DNA from: Agroathelia rolfsii
Taxonomy: Eukaryota > Basidiomycota > Agaricomycetes > Amylocorticiales > Amylocorticiaceae
Assembly (NCBI GenBank): GCA_018343915.1
Contig: JABRWF010000005.1
Span: 345,001 to 409,000 of the forward strand
Direction: 5' to 3'
DNA length: 64,000 nt
Position numbers and translations under genes: made by a program. Below the pieces are notes generated by a model. The model ran no database searches. It was not told where the DNA came from and saw only the letters and a program-made list of their open reading frames with translations. Position 1 is the first letter of the stretch, and the number at the start of each line of letters is the position of its first letter. Of the stretch, positions 45,170 through 57,684 are shown piece by piece.

Positions 45170-47524
45170 CTAATCAGACTTCAATGCTGAGACTTTGACA
45201 GGAAATTCGGGCCTGCCGGATCCACCAACGACTTCAGGCCAAATAACTGTTCCTCTATTAAATTTAACCTTCTTGTTTTCGGCAGGTTCGAAGATAAAAG
45301 ACTTTAACAGAACAGACAGGACAACTTCTGTAGAAGAAATAGTGGAATTAGAGCGGCGTCATAACGCAGAATGAGTATCACCTACTCATCTCGAGCTGAG
45401 AAAATCTAAATCCACTGTGGAAAAATCTGAATGTTAGCTATTTTTACCAGAAATGATGATGGTATTGATACATACATGCAACTCCGAGCACCGCCAGAAA
45501 ATGTCATGTTGAAATGAAAGTGCGTGTTATAGTTATTGTTGCAGTGGGTGTCAAATCAATCTTACAGGTTCGAATAGACGCCAGGAATCTGAGCAGCTAC
45601 TACACTCTTAGGCAAAGGCTTCATCCATCTATCAGGTTTCCATTCCAGAGCATCCTCGCCCCATGTAATCTTATCCGTATTAGAGGCTAAAATATCGATG
45701 ACGATGTTTGTGCCCTTCGGTACATGGATACTGCTTATCTCCTTGCCATCTGCACAGATTATTGGTCTAGAAACAGGTAACACCATATCTTCGACATTTC
45801 TGTGCAACACATGAGTGCTAAATAATATTAATAAGCTGAGACGAAGGACTTACTGTCTCATAAGTGCAAGTATTGGTGTCGAACTGGTTTGGGTGAATTT
45901 GCATTTACTCAACTTGAATGCATCGAGATTCCAGGTTTGAGAACACCTACACTCGCATTGTTTCTCGACAGACGGCATCCAGGTAAGGGAGATTGACAAG
46001 GTCATCATGTGCGAGATTGCCATTTCGAAATGCCTCTCTGATCTCTGCGCGCAGTCTATCTTGGATATCTGGATTGTGCGACAATAAATGAATGGTTTTC
46101 GAGATGGCAGAAGATGTCGTATCAAATGCAGCGAACGTCAAACTTCTGTGATAATACTGGTAAGCATTTTTCCTAATATTGCACTTCTTGAGCTGAGGTA
46201 CATACGAAATCTGCCCCAGAACTTCTTCATTTGTAATTCTATCCTCAGGCGCTGCATCCCTGTTTGCCTTAACTGATGATGTCCTAAGAAAGCTCAGAGT
46301 AGCACACAGCTCTACAACTTGCCACTAACGTAGAATACTAATCAGGTCTCTGCCCTCACCGATTTCCTTGATAGCGTCGGTATCCCCTGATTCTATCGCT
46401 CGCAGTTTTGCGTTGAGTATTTCTACAGATGTAGTATGCATGACACTGGCTATATGCGCCTATACCAAATAATATGATTAGAATTTATGACTACTTAAAG
46501 AATTATGATACGTACAATTGATCTGAATCGTTTGAAAGGAGACCTTTCCATGAATAATTTTGCCATCCTGTCTGGAATAGGCAGTTTCCTGATAAACGGT
46601 AGTAATTGTTGGTAATTAATAAGAGATTGCATTGTAGTCCTAGTTTGAAGAAGGTTATAAATCTGTAGATCGCTTGAAAATGCATTATCCGTGGGTTATA
46701 GGTAACGTACAAATATTGTTTGACGGCTTTGACGTATGGTGATGGGCTTGAATCTTTGTCAAAATTATCGAAAGAGTGGCCCAGCCCGGCACTACCAATC
46801 AATTCAAGGGCAAGACGGGAAGACCATTCAAGCATGTCGAGCTCCTGTGGTTGGTCTGCTACGCGCTTAGCGATTGCGTTGCGTACCCTGTAAGCAACAT
46901 CATAGAACATGGGGACTATTTCCTTCATATGTGTCGTCGAAAATACGACACTCAACATCTTGCGTTGTTTTTTGTGATTATGGCCTGTACCGCACATGCA
47001 TTAGGTATAAGGTCGAATACTCATCAATTATGCATTGTAAACATACCGGTAACGGCCAAAAGACCCTTTCCTAGAGTCAAAATCAAGCCTCTGAACGAAT
47101 GTGAATCAGTCCAAGGTGATGCCTCACCATCTTTTCTTGTAAAACGCACTCTAGGAACCATTCTGGGTATACATATTCATATGCATCTTTAACAAGGATA
47201 TGATCGAGAGCAAGAGGATCAGAAACCAAGAGGAAACGACTGCCGAATGGGCCCCAAATTCGCATTGCACGCCCATATAACGTAGAAATATGCGTGTGCC
47301 AATCCCAGGAATCGGGCGCATAGTATTGGCTGAGATTACCTAGTATCTTATATAAGTTTATAGATAACACATATCGCAAAGGATTTCGTACCTTCTATGA
47401 ACGAGTCATTAGAAGGACCAGGAAGCCTGTCAAGGTCGGATTTTGTAGACGTGGGATTAAGAATACGCCAGAGGACCCAAAGACCAAGAGTGCCCACAAG
47501 GACCTGGAACGCATGAGCAATCAT
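45170..47524 (-). pseudogene. cytochrome P450, array copy 4, with a broken splice acceptor
   Basis: Frame and exons follow the other copies: anchor MIAHAFQVLVGTLGLWVL, hinge LPGPSND, WDWHTH, RAMRIWG, AAFDTTSSAISKT, ExxR as ETMR, VSTPILALMRQ, PDRWMK and heme loop FSGGARSCIG. Just before the heme exon, however, the intron that should end AG|G-ATG ends AA|C-ATG (around 45510-45515, minus strand). No AG lies between the donor region (45564) and the ATG. Reading through gives an immediate stop (CTGTAA). The next AG is inside the heme motif. Either a cryptic site or non-AG acceptor is used, or the gene is dead. Otherwise the frame is open. It is the most diverged copy. Confidence 0.75.
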
Positions 47525-48388
47525 ACTGGAGGATGGCGAGGACTCGATTCCCCACTTCGATTGTCTCGATAAGAACTATAGAGTTTTATTTTTATAGCAA
47601 CAGGCTGTGAAATGGTGGCGAGAAGGCACAGTACAGAGCCCTGAATATCCCTGCATGCCACGACGCCAATGATAACACGAGAACCGACACGAGCTGGGCC
47701 ACCAATCGCCACCGCTTGGATGTGCGGTGATTGATAGCGATTGACGGCTCCGGTGGCGGAGGCCCGGGAGGACTGGGAGAAAGACGCCTTAAGGAGTAAT
47801 CCGAGCCAATGCACCGCTGGGTCGAACCATGCGTTCATAGACATTTCCGTACTATGTCATACTGGTACTAGTATTCCGCATCGATGGATGACTACATTAA
47901 TGTCCCTAGCTCTATTGCAATGAAAAAAAAAAGGCACAAGTTGCAGATAAACTGAAAACAAGACATAAATTGTTATAACTGTGGATTGACTGACGAACGA
48001 CGAATTTAGATAGAAGTTAGGGAATCCCAAAGTTTTTTCAATTGAGTGGCGATCGGGAGCCTATCCGACTCAGTGTCAGTGTAAGTTTGTAAAACAGGAA
48101 ATCATATTTCAAGAGTCAGTCCAGAAAACTTCAGACTCTCAAGAATAAACTATCGGCGCAACTCCGAGGCTAGGACTCTTACTAGGACCGTCCAAGTAAT
48201 CTATGCCGAGTCTTTCGGATTCAACACCATAGCATCTTAGCAAGTTAAATTCAATAGCTCTGAGTGGAAAAATAATTACACCCAACCCTGAAGCTCCGAT
48301 GCAACGGGCCAACGGCTTTCATTACCAGATGCAATAAATACAGTTTGACATAAATAAGAAACCCGAATTAAAATGTTCAATACTCGTA
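47525..48388. other. spacer between P450 copies 4 and 5
   Basis: Upstream region of copy 4 (TATA at 47591-47596) and 3' flank of copy 5. No gene recognised. Confidence 0.55.
47591..47596 (-). promoter_or_regulatory. TATA box of P450 copy 4
   Basis: CTATAAAAA on the minus strand, about 67-72 bp before the ATG at 47524. The promoter is retained although the gene carries a splice defect. Confidence 0.5.
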
Positions 48389-50780
48389 TTATGCTTTTTT
48401 TGCCAAAGAGACCTTGACTGGAAGCTCCGCTTTGCCAGAACCGCCCACAACCTGAGGCCAGACAACACCACCCATATTGAACTTAATTTCCCTGTTTTCA
48501 GCAGGCTCAAACACGAATGCTTGCAAGAGCACGGCTAGCACGACCTCTGCAAAAAGGTTACAATGAGAATGAGAATTGGAAATGATAAAAATAAGAAATA
48601 TTTTTCGATACTGACTCATTTCGAGTTGAGAGAACTTGAAACCACTGAATCGAAAATGATATATTTAGCAAAACTACTATACATAGCATGTTGTCAAGCA
48701 CGTACATGCAAGACCGGCCGCCGGCAGAGAACGTCATCCTGGGAAATGGGAGACGATCGATAAGCGTTTTGATGTGTTTAAGCTCTTAGGGGGAGCACTC
48801 ACATGTTGGCATACACACCCGGTACACGCGCAGCCGCAACACTCTCCGGAAGCGGCTCCAGCCACCTATCGGGTTTCCACTCAAGTGCGTCATCTCCCCA
48901 GATGAGCTTATCTTTATTACAAGCTAAAAGTCCTGCTATAACATTAGTTCCCTTTGGTATGCGAATGCTGTTCATTTCTTTGCCATCGGCACCGATAATA
49001 GGAGTGGAGAGCGGGATAATCCCGTCTTGTAGGCTCCTAACGCAATTTCTGAGCAAAATCGCTTCGCAAAAAATTGAGAAAGATAGCTTACTCTCTAGTA
49101 ATTTGAGGGACCGGAGAGTACCTGTTGAGGCAAGAAAAAAGAATTCAACCTGGATACTCTATCAGTATTAACTCAACCGTACTTACAAGCGAAGAGTCTC
49201 TCGGCATACGGCCTCTAGATAAGGGAGATTGACAAGATCTTCAAACGAAATGTCCCCGTTCTGCATAGCCTCTGAGATTTCAGCGCGCAACTTATCCTGT
49301 ACGTCCTGGTTTCGCGAGAGTAAATAGGTAATTCTAGCTAGTGCTGATGATGTGGTATCGAATGCAGCAAAGATTAATGTCCTAAACAAGATCATGGTGT
49401 TTGTATAGCAAGTTATGAAACATAAAGGGTATAATACGTACGACATTTGACCAAGAACTTCATCTTCAGGAAGGCGATCCTCGGGTGCTGCTTCTCGATT
49501 TGCTTTGACTGAAAAATATGAGTTTTCCTGTAGGGGAATGCGGCAAAACGAATATTTTGCTCACTCAAAATGCTGATGATATCTCGCCCCTCTCCGATTT
49601 GTTTTACTGTGGCTTCATCTGATGTGTCCAAGGCGCTAAGTTTTTCGCGAAAAACATCGGATGAAGTTGAATGCATGACATCAACTATTTCTGTCTACAA
49701 ATATACGGTAAAAGTTTTATCTTCAATTTCGGAATCACAAGGTTCGAAGAAATGAAACTTACTATCTTCCTCAACCGTTTGGACGGGATCATATCAACTA
49801 GACGACGCATAATCCAATCCGGCAGAGTCCCTCTTGTCAGATGAAGGAAACGTCGATAGACACTGAGATCGGTCATAACAGGCCTAGAAAATATTGAGAG
49901 GTAATTACTCCAAAAAAAAAAAAAGAAAGAAAAGAAAAAGGGCAACCTACTGAAATCTCTTGACTGCTTTGGTGTAATGCGAGGGTTGTGCATGCCCATC
50001 AAAGGACTCAAAAGAATGGCCAAGGCCAGCAATTCCAACAAGTTCGAGCGCCGTCCTCGAAACCCAAAGAAGCATGTCCACCTCTTGTGGCCCATCCGCT
50101 ACTTGTTTAGTAATTGCGTCGGAGACTTTGTGGGCGATGTCATAGAATAGCGGAATCATGAATTTCATGTGCTTAGTGGAGAACACAGGATTCAACAGCT
50201 TGCGTTGCTTCTTATGGCGGTCTCCTATAAAATATCGTATTTCAGAAATGTCCTTGACTATGAAGTGCTAAAAGCCCGCTCACCAGTAGCTGATAAAAGA
50301 CCATTACCGACTGTGATCCTTAAGCTCCTGTAATAGAATGCCATTTAACTCGGGGAAAAAAATCTAGTCAAGGTATGGATAGGACAAAAACGCACTCTAA
50401 AAACCATCTGGGCTCTTCATACGAGTACGCCTCCTTGACAAGGATGTAATGAAGCGCCAGTGGATCAGAAATCCAGAGTACTTTCGAGCCTAAAGGGCCC
50501 CAAAGCCGCATGACACGACCATATTTTTCGATGTTTTGGGCATGCCAATCCCAGGAATCAGGAGCAAAATACTGCTTCAAGTTGCCTAGATACGTGAGAC
50601 AAAATCAGCGCCTAGTATATATAGTTATCACAGTGTAGCCGTTTCACCTGCGAAAAATGAGGCCATCTTTGGACCAGGAATGTTCTGCAGGTCCGATTTA
50701 GCCAGTGTTGCTGCATACAAGCGCCACAATAGACAAATGGCTAAACTAGCCAGCAAGGTTTGTAAGGCTAGAGAAAACAT
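48389..50780 (-). CDS. cytochrome P450 monooxygenase, array copy 5
   Basis: Thirteen-exon structure as in copy 1; every junction I checked is canonical and in frame. Landmarks: anchor MFSLALQTLLASLAICLLWR, hinge NIPGPK, WDWHAQN, RVMRLWGPLGSK, HKKQRKLLNPVFSTKHMK, AAFDTTSSALARITYLL, ETLRL, LYSPVPQITRE, PDRWLEPLPE and a heme loop of the FSAGGRSCIG type. It is closest to copies 1 and 6. I chose the start at 50780 because it matches the N-termini of copies 1 and 6 and sits 43-48 bp from a TATA box; an in-frame ATG 60 nt upstream exists. The intron after exon 4 contains a purine-rich A run. Confidence 0.92.
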
Positions 50781-51786
50781 GTTGGGTTGGTATGAAAGAG
50801 ACGTCTTCGACCGATTAGCATCTTTATAGACCTGAAGCATACAACAACGGAGTATAAAGTAAATCGCAATTTTTGTAAGCGGGTGCCGAATATCCGGCGT
50901 GTCATATAGAGAGGCAAGGTGGTGACGAGAGATATGATAACGTCAACTATAGTAGCGTGCAGGCGGAAATGTCTCTTGTCAGCAACTGAATCTTCCGCTC
51001 GCCGGACCTGCGAGAAGCATCAACGAGAATATCCCTCCGGACATTGCCATCAGACCAGTGATCTGAGGCAGGTGGGGTCTGCCTCGATCGCCTTGGGCTC
51101 CACCGCCTCGGATCTTATTTTTGGTGAGATTGGCAAATGAGTTGTGCCCGTTACTGGCTGCCAAGTCGATTCGATTCTCGATCACGCTGCCCTTGTACTG
51201 GCAGGCAGCTAGGTCTGGAATATGTGCAAATTCTTATAGCATAGCCATGCGAGAGCCGGAGATGAGACATCAATGAGGACAGACTGTTCTTCCCATCCAA
51301 GAGCAAATACTCGTTGGATTCCAATCCAGTACCTACTCCCAGTTGTGTTGTCAATATCCCGCCATTTTAAGCTATCCGTTCGCAGGATGATGGTGGACCC
51401 ACATGACACATCGCATTGAGTCAGTTTCACATAGACACATCAATTTATTTATGACCGCCACTCATCACGTGACTGGCCGATTTAAGCGCATCGCATCGTA
51501 TTTGACAGTATATTTCCACCATTTCCATCATGATCCAACTGATAATATACCCTCAACACCCAATATAGCAATTCATGGATGGATTTTATCATAATGCAAA
51601 TGCCCTACCAAAGAAAAAGTTAGTTACAGTACAACTGGCGGGGCTTCAATTTCTCTGGTTTTCAAGTTCGTGGGCAAAAAATTCAAGTTGTTTTGGAATC
51701 AAGTATACACGATACATATACTGGATACAAGTCGGACAGAAGTAACAAGAAAAAAAAGAGAAAAAAGAAACCTAGTGGAAACATTT
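50781..51786. other. spacer between P450 copies 5 and 6
   Basis: No gene. 50823-51480 is the upstream region of copy 5 and shares blocks with the upstream region of copy 6 (see findings). CACGTGAC occurs at about 51467-51474. Confidence 0.55.
50823..50828 (-). promoter_or_regulatory. TATA box of P450 copy 5
   Basis: TCTATAAAGATGC on the minus strand, 43-48 bp before the ATG at 50780. It shares the CTATAAA-GATG core with copies 1 and 6. Confidence 0.6.
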
Positions 51787-54149
51787 TTATGCCTTCCTTG
51801 CCAAAGAGACCTTGACCGGGAGCTCTGACTTGCCAGAGCCTCCTACAACCTGAGGCCAAACAACACCACCCATGTTGAACTTTATTTCCTTGTTTTCCGC
51901 AGGCTCGAACACGAATGCTTGCAAGAACACGGCTAGAACAACCTCTGCAATAGATCATGGTAAGCATTTTATACAACGGGAGGAGGATAAGTAGTATTTT
52001 GAATACTAACTCATTTCAAGTTGAGAGAACTTGAAGCCACTACATTAAGATGATAATTAGTAAAATCATCAAGCACATTGTATTATGCGGGTCATGTACG
52101 TACATGCAAGACCGTCCACCGGCAGAGAACGTCATCCTAGAAATCGGAGAAAGGACCGTTTAGACGCGCTAAGATGTTTTGAACCGTCAACATGAACACT
52201 CACAGGTTGGCATACACTCCCGGTACACGCGCAGCTAGGACACTCTCCGGAAGCGGCTTCAGCCACCTGTCAGGTTTCCACTCCTCGGCATCATCTCCCC
52301 AGATGAGCTTATCTTTGTTGCATGCCAAAAGACTGGTGATGATATTGGTGCCCTTAGGGACGTGGATGGTGTTCATTTCCTTGCCATCTGCACCGATAAT
52401 CGGCGTGGAAAGTGGGATGATTCCGTCTTGGAGACTCCTGTATGGCTTGTCAGTAACATAGCTCGCGCGTTTTTGTCTGAAAAGAACTAACTCTCGGGAA
52501 ATTTGAGGGACTGGTGAGTACCTGGAACACGAGGCAGGAACGAGGTCAAGTCAATTTCCACCGACATCAGCCAAGCTGTACTTACACACGGAGGGTTTCC
52601 CGGCAAACGGCCTCGAGGTATGGGAGATTAACAAGATCTTCAAATGAAATGTCGCCGTCTTGCAAAGCTTCCGTAATCTCGCTGCGCAACTTGTCTTGCA
52701 CATCCTGGTGTCGTGAGAGTAAATAGGTGATTCTGGCCAACGCTGAAGACGTTGTATCGAATGCCGCAATAATCAATGTCCTATATGTACTGTATTAGAT
52801 GCTGATTGTTTGATTGAACGACTATATACATACGTCATCTGGCCAAGGACTTCGTCCTCTGGGAGACGATCCTCGGGTGCAGCATTCCTGTTTGCGTTGA
52901 CTGAACCAAATAAGTAAAGAGCATATTGGTGATAGCATGAGTGCTTGCTCACTTAGGATACTGATAATATCGCGTCCTTCACCGATTTGTCTGACTGTGG
53001 CTTCATCCCCTTCATCTAGAGCTCGCAGTTTGTCATAAAACACCTGAGACGACGTCGAATGCATAACATCGACAATTTCAGTCTTGAGAAATGCAGAAAA
53101 TATAGTACATTAGATGTTAAGGTCTTAAAATCCAAGTGCATCAAACGTACCATCTTCTTTAGCCGCTGGGATGGGATTGCATCGACCAGACGGCGCTTGA
53201 TCCAGTCTGGTAAAAGCCCTTTCGTTAAGTGAAGCAGGCGCCGGTAAACAATGAGTGTAGACATGGTGGGTCTATAAGTAGAAATCCAATTTAGTGTCAA
53301 CAAAGGGAGAGAAGACGACTGATAGCTTACTGGAATCCCTTGACGGCCTTGGTGTAGACGGAAGGCTGCGCATGCCCATCAAAGGATTCGAAAGAATAAC
53401 CAAGACCGGCAACGCCAACAAGCTCAAGTGCAGTACGTGAAACCCAGAGAAGCATGTCCATTTCCTGTGGTCCATCGGCTACTTGCTGGGAAATTACATC
53501 ACGGACTTTGTGGGAGACATCATAAAATAATGGAATCATGAGTTTCATGTGCTTCGTGGAAAATACTGGGTTCAAAAGCTTGCGCTGCCTCTTGTGACGA
53601 TCGCCTATAAAAGGGGGCTAAATTAGATTATTCATAAAGCGCTAAAAATTCACCAACCGGTAGCAGACAAAAGACCGTTTCCTATGGTGATTCTTAGACT
53701 CCTACAAGAAGGTTTGGGTTAGCTCAGTTCCAATATCAATTTGGAGAGTAGGGATAAGAGCGAAACGCACTCCATTTGCCATATGGGTTCTTCATAAGAG
53801 TATGCCTCCTTCACAAGGATATAATGAAGTGCAAGTGGATCAGAAATCCAAAGAATTTTTGCGCCCAGAGGTCCCCAAAGTCGCATAACGCGCCCAAATT
53901 TCTCCCAGTTTTTTGCATGCCAGTCCCAAGAGTCAGGTGCGAAGTACTGTTTCAAGTTACCTGGATTTGTGGGGTAAGGTTAGTTCCTGGCTTGAATTGC
54001 GCCCAAAGAATGACTGTGTTACCTCCCAGGAACGATGCCCTTTTTGGACCCGGGATATTTTCCAAGTCAGACTTTGTTGACGAGTACAAACGCCAGATAA
54101 GCCAAGCAGTTAAACTAGCCAGTAGGGCCTGAAATGATGGAGAGAGCAT
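51787..54149 (-). CDS. cytochrome P450 monooxygenase, array copy 6
   Basis: Same exon plan, intact wherever checked. Landmarks: anchor MLSPSFQALLASLTAWLIWR, hinge NIPGPK, WDWHAKN, RVMRLWGPLGAK, an NPVFSTKHMKLM segment, AAFDTTSSALARITYLL, ETLRV, VYSPVPQISRE, PDRW and a FSAGGRSCIG-type heme loop. It is very close to copy 5 in protein sequence. Its upstream region also shares ordered blocks with that of copy 5, so the pair arose from a duplication that included the promoter. TATA box at 54202-54207. Confidence 0.92.
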
Positions 54150-54201
54150 GATGGCAAGGTGCTATCGGGGGTCTATATCCAGCCAAGTGGCATCTTCATC
54201 T

Positions 54202-54207
54202 TTTATA
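54202..54207 (-). promoter_or_regulatory. TATA box of P450 copy 6
   Basis: CTCTATAAAAGATG on the minus strand, 53-58 bp before the ATG at 54149; same core as copies 1 and 5. Confidence 0.62.
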
Positions 54208-54934
54208 GAGTTGAATACTCTTGTCCTCGGCGGCAAACAGCAAAGCATATCTTATTTCCTGTAAGCGGCTGCCGAATTTCCGTGCCATGCAGTAACAGAT
54301 GGCAGTGATGAGGGATGCAATAACGTCAGCCAGCTACAGGCGGGAAACACCCAGCAATGTCCCTTGCAATTGACTGAATTCTCCGTCTGCCGGACCTGTA
54401 AGAAGCGTCGAAGCATCAGCGCAGGAGGAGCCGCCCTTTGGTCATGCCATTGGTCCAGTGATCGCGGTCATCATGGGCCTGAGACTATAGGAAGCGGGGA
54501 AGAATATTATCTCGGTCGCCTCCGCCGCTCCGGACCTGTTGGTAGTCATTGCAAGAAGGAGCTCTTTGCGGAAGGCCGTAACGAAAAATGATTATTGGCC
54601 GTTTGGTTGACGATACGGCATCTGAGCCAACTGTAAAATCATCTCAATTCAGTTTGGAGCACGATGCTTTATAGAGGGTCATGTGAGAATCCGAGATAAG
54701 AGCAAATCAACCTCACTCGCAAGACAAATGTAATACGTAACGGGCGAATATCTACCGGATTTTTAGTAGAGTATCGATTACTGCTTGTGGTAACTACTTA
54801 GTGGACCAATCGCGCGTACTAGTTATATCCAGACAGAATCAAATTTAGCATGACATAGCCATCAACACAAAATTACCACGTGACCGGCTGATTCGGGTAC
54901 GATGTTTTGCTTCCGCACACATTGTACTCGACAA

Positions 54935-54961
54935 TAGCAGTAGCAGTAGCAGTAGCAGTAG
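54935..54961. repeat. AGCAGT microsatellite
   Basis: About four and a half tandem AGCAGT hexamers upstream of SEC6. Confidence 0.8.
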
Positions 54962-55092
54962 CCTGAGCTGAACCCCAGGCTACTATCATCATCCACTGGC
55001 GGTGCAGCGCTGCGGTCTGCGACTGCACTACACATCTTTTACGCAAACATTGTTAACGCAACCTTTTCGGTAGCTGACTAGATCTTGCAAGA

Positions 55093-57518
55093 ATGAATGC
55101 TTCTACCACCATCTCTGCTGCTCAGGCAGTTGGCGAACATCTGCAGTCGCCGGACGACCTGCTCAAGATAGCAGCATTTCGCAAGAAACTTGAGAAGGAA
55201 AAGGCTTCCATCGATTCCCGTCTTAAAACCGGTGTTAAAGAGCAGCTTGAAGCTACCAGGCTAGGCCTCAGGAGGCTTTTCAGTACCAGAAACAATGTCC
55301 AAGCCATCAAGGAAGAAATGGCTACGATTGACAAGGAGTCATCAGACCCTGCGTATGTAGTGTCGACGTTTGATCAAATCGGGAGGGTACGTCTGCCATG
55401 CTTGAAATTGCTAGGGCCCCTCACCTCATGTCTATTCCTAGGTCTCTATGGTTCATCGCAACTTTGAACAAACAGAAGAGATGGTGCTGAATCTACTCGA
55501 GATGGAATCACAGCTGGATGCACTGGAGGATATGCTCGAGGCGGATAGCGCAGACATCCTTGGTCCTGCTCCAAATCTACTTGCAATCCACTACCAAATC
55601 AACCAGCTGGAGGCCTTTCGCAGTCAGACGATGCACCAGGCTAAAAAGGCTTCTGCAGAGTCTCGTGCAGTTCTCTCGCGTCGATTTGTACGGTTGATCA
55701 GGGTTATCGAGGCATTTGACTCATACATCATTGCCCTTGCACGAAACGTACTTTTGATCGTCCGGGAAGGACATCCCGAGGTCATTGTCAAGCTCATCAA
55801 GATTGCCGAAGTAGAGGGCAGAGAAGATGAAAAGGTGATGTCGGATCTTTCCATTCTTGAATGTCTGTCCTCTGACACAAACTCTTTTCAGGCCATTGCT
55901 ATCCGTCTTGTTAAAAAGGCCGCTAAGTTGGACGCAGCCTCCAAGTTCAAGTCTATGCAGGCAAATGCTCGTCTTATAAAGCTGTACAGACCAAAAATCA
56001 TGGGCGCCATCACCGAATCCATCAAACAGAAGTTTTCGGATGCATATGAGGACGATAAGGGGAACCTTGCCGCATTCTTTGAGAACCTTGATGGTTGGTT
56101 GTATAAGGACCTGGTCCGGATTGAATCCGATGTGGTGCCCTGCTTCCCGAAGGACTACGAAATATACAACCACTTCATGCGTGAATATCACAAGGCCCTG
56201 AACGCGACGCTGAAGCAGCTGCTGGCAGATGAACCTGAGGCGAGCGTCCTGTTGACAATGCACTCGTGGTTAAAGGAGTACAAAAATAATATGGCAGACC
56301 TCGGCGTACCCCCTGAACTTCTTGAGCCTCCGCTCTTGGATGGTAAAGAACAAGACCTGATCGAGGATTACGTCAAGCTTATCATCCGCAAACTGGACGA
56401 ATGGACCGCGAACTTGATGAAAACCGAATTAGAAGAATTTACGAAACGGGAACAGCCCCCGGAGCTGGACAGCGACGGCTTGTACGGCACGCAAGGCGCC
56501 GTCATCCTCTTCCAGATGGTGAATCAACAGATCGACCTCGCAATGGAAAGTGGCCAGGGCATGATCCTCGCGCGCGTCGTGGGCGAAGTGAACCGTGTCA
56601 TGCGCGATGTTCAGTCACAATGGACACGGACCATAGACGCTGAGCTCAAGCGCCAAACCGAAAAGCCCGAGGAGGTCCCTGGTGGACTAGTCGAATACTG
56701 TGTCGCGCTCGCCAACGACCAGATCAAATCGGCGGACTACACAGAAGCCCTCCTAAACCGCATCGAGGATCTCGTATCGTCTAAATACCGCGGCACAATC
56801 AACGAACAGCTAAACGACGCGATTGATGGATATCTAGATGTTGCTAAGAAATGCACGCAGACATTGATCGAGAGCATTCTAAACGATCTCAAGCCGGCCG
56901 TCAAACAATTGTTCCAGCCAGCTTGGTATGACGGCATCATGGGCCAGATTGTAGCTACCGTCGGCGATTATATGGGCGATTTCCAGGCGACGCTGCGCCC
57001 TTCCCTATTGGACCTGCTCATTGAGGAGTTGCTAGACACCTTCCTCGTAACCTATCTCACTGCTTTGGCTAATGCGTCTAAGCTCAAGATGCCCGCGGCC
57101 ACAGAACGCATCAAAGAAGATGTCTCTGAAGTGTTTTCCTTTTTTTCTGGATACAAACCGGCAAAGGAACTGGAGCAATACTTTGAGGTCGTTGAGATGG
57201 TCCTCGCTCTACTCGAGGCATCCAAGAGCTTAGTTTTCCTGTCGTATTGGTCTTTTGCGAAAGTTCACGGGCCAAACATTGCCTTTGTGGAGGGTCTGAT
57301 GAAAGCGCGTGACGACCTTGACCGGTCAGCGGTGAATGAGGTCATGGACAGCGTGAAGCGCAAGGTCAAGGACGAAGGCTTGACAGATCGTGAGTCCATT
57401 TCTCAGGCGTATGGCAACAAGCAGCTCATTAACTGGATATACAGCACCAGAGCCAACAATTATGAAGAAAATCGCCGTCCAGGGCACATTCTCTCGTCTT
57501 CTACGGACAGTCACTTAA
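55093..57518 (+). CDS. SEC6: exocyst complex component Sec6
   Basis: Three exons (55093-55386, 55442-57389, 57451-57518) give 769 residues. An N-terminal coiled-coil region (VHRNFEQTEEMVLNLLEMESQLDALEDML) precedes the long all-helical rod typical of exocyst subunits. Characteristic stretches are LDGWLYKDLVRIESDVVPCFP, MHSWLKEY and the C-terminal KVHGPNIAFVEGLMKARDD. Splicing the last intron gives the family's usual C-terminus (PTIMKKIAVQGTFSRLLRTV); without it the frame runs into low-quality sequence. Sec6 is a core subunit of the octameric exocyst that tethers secretory vesicles at growth sites such as hyphal tips. Confidence 0.93.
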
Positions 57519-57684
57519 TCCCGCTTTCCTCTTGTGTCCCTTCTTCACAAAACAACTTTGGATTATTCATTTCACTTGTACTTCTTACCCACCATTGTTC
57601 ATACCCTCTTCCCCGATGTGCGATCTGTTCTATACTTTAAACGTATAACTAGCAACCCCTCCGCCCTCTGCGTGCAAAATAATG

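Larger units (their letters stand above)
54150..55092. other. divergent intergenic region with hexanucleotide repeat
   Basis: Upstream regions of P450 copy 6 (-) and SEC6 (+). It contains CACGTGAC near 54887 and a short AGCAGT hexanucleotide repeat at about 54935-54961. No gene. Confidence 0.6.

Noticed and set aside
31628..54149. Complete secondary-metabolite biosynthetic cluster
   Set aside because: Only P450s are present. There is no backbone synthase, transporter or pathway regulator, and the flavin monooxygenase between them is COQ6 of ubiquinone synthesis.
54935..54961. CRISPR-like or regulatory array
   Set aside because: Only a six-base tandem microsatellite without spacers, in a eukaryotic genome.
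57390..57640. Extended C-terminus of Sec6 by reading through 57390
   Set aside because: A GTGAGT...CACCAG intron (57390-57450) gives the family's usual C-terminal sequence and a natural stop; the read-through is hydrophobic noise.
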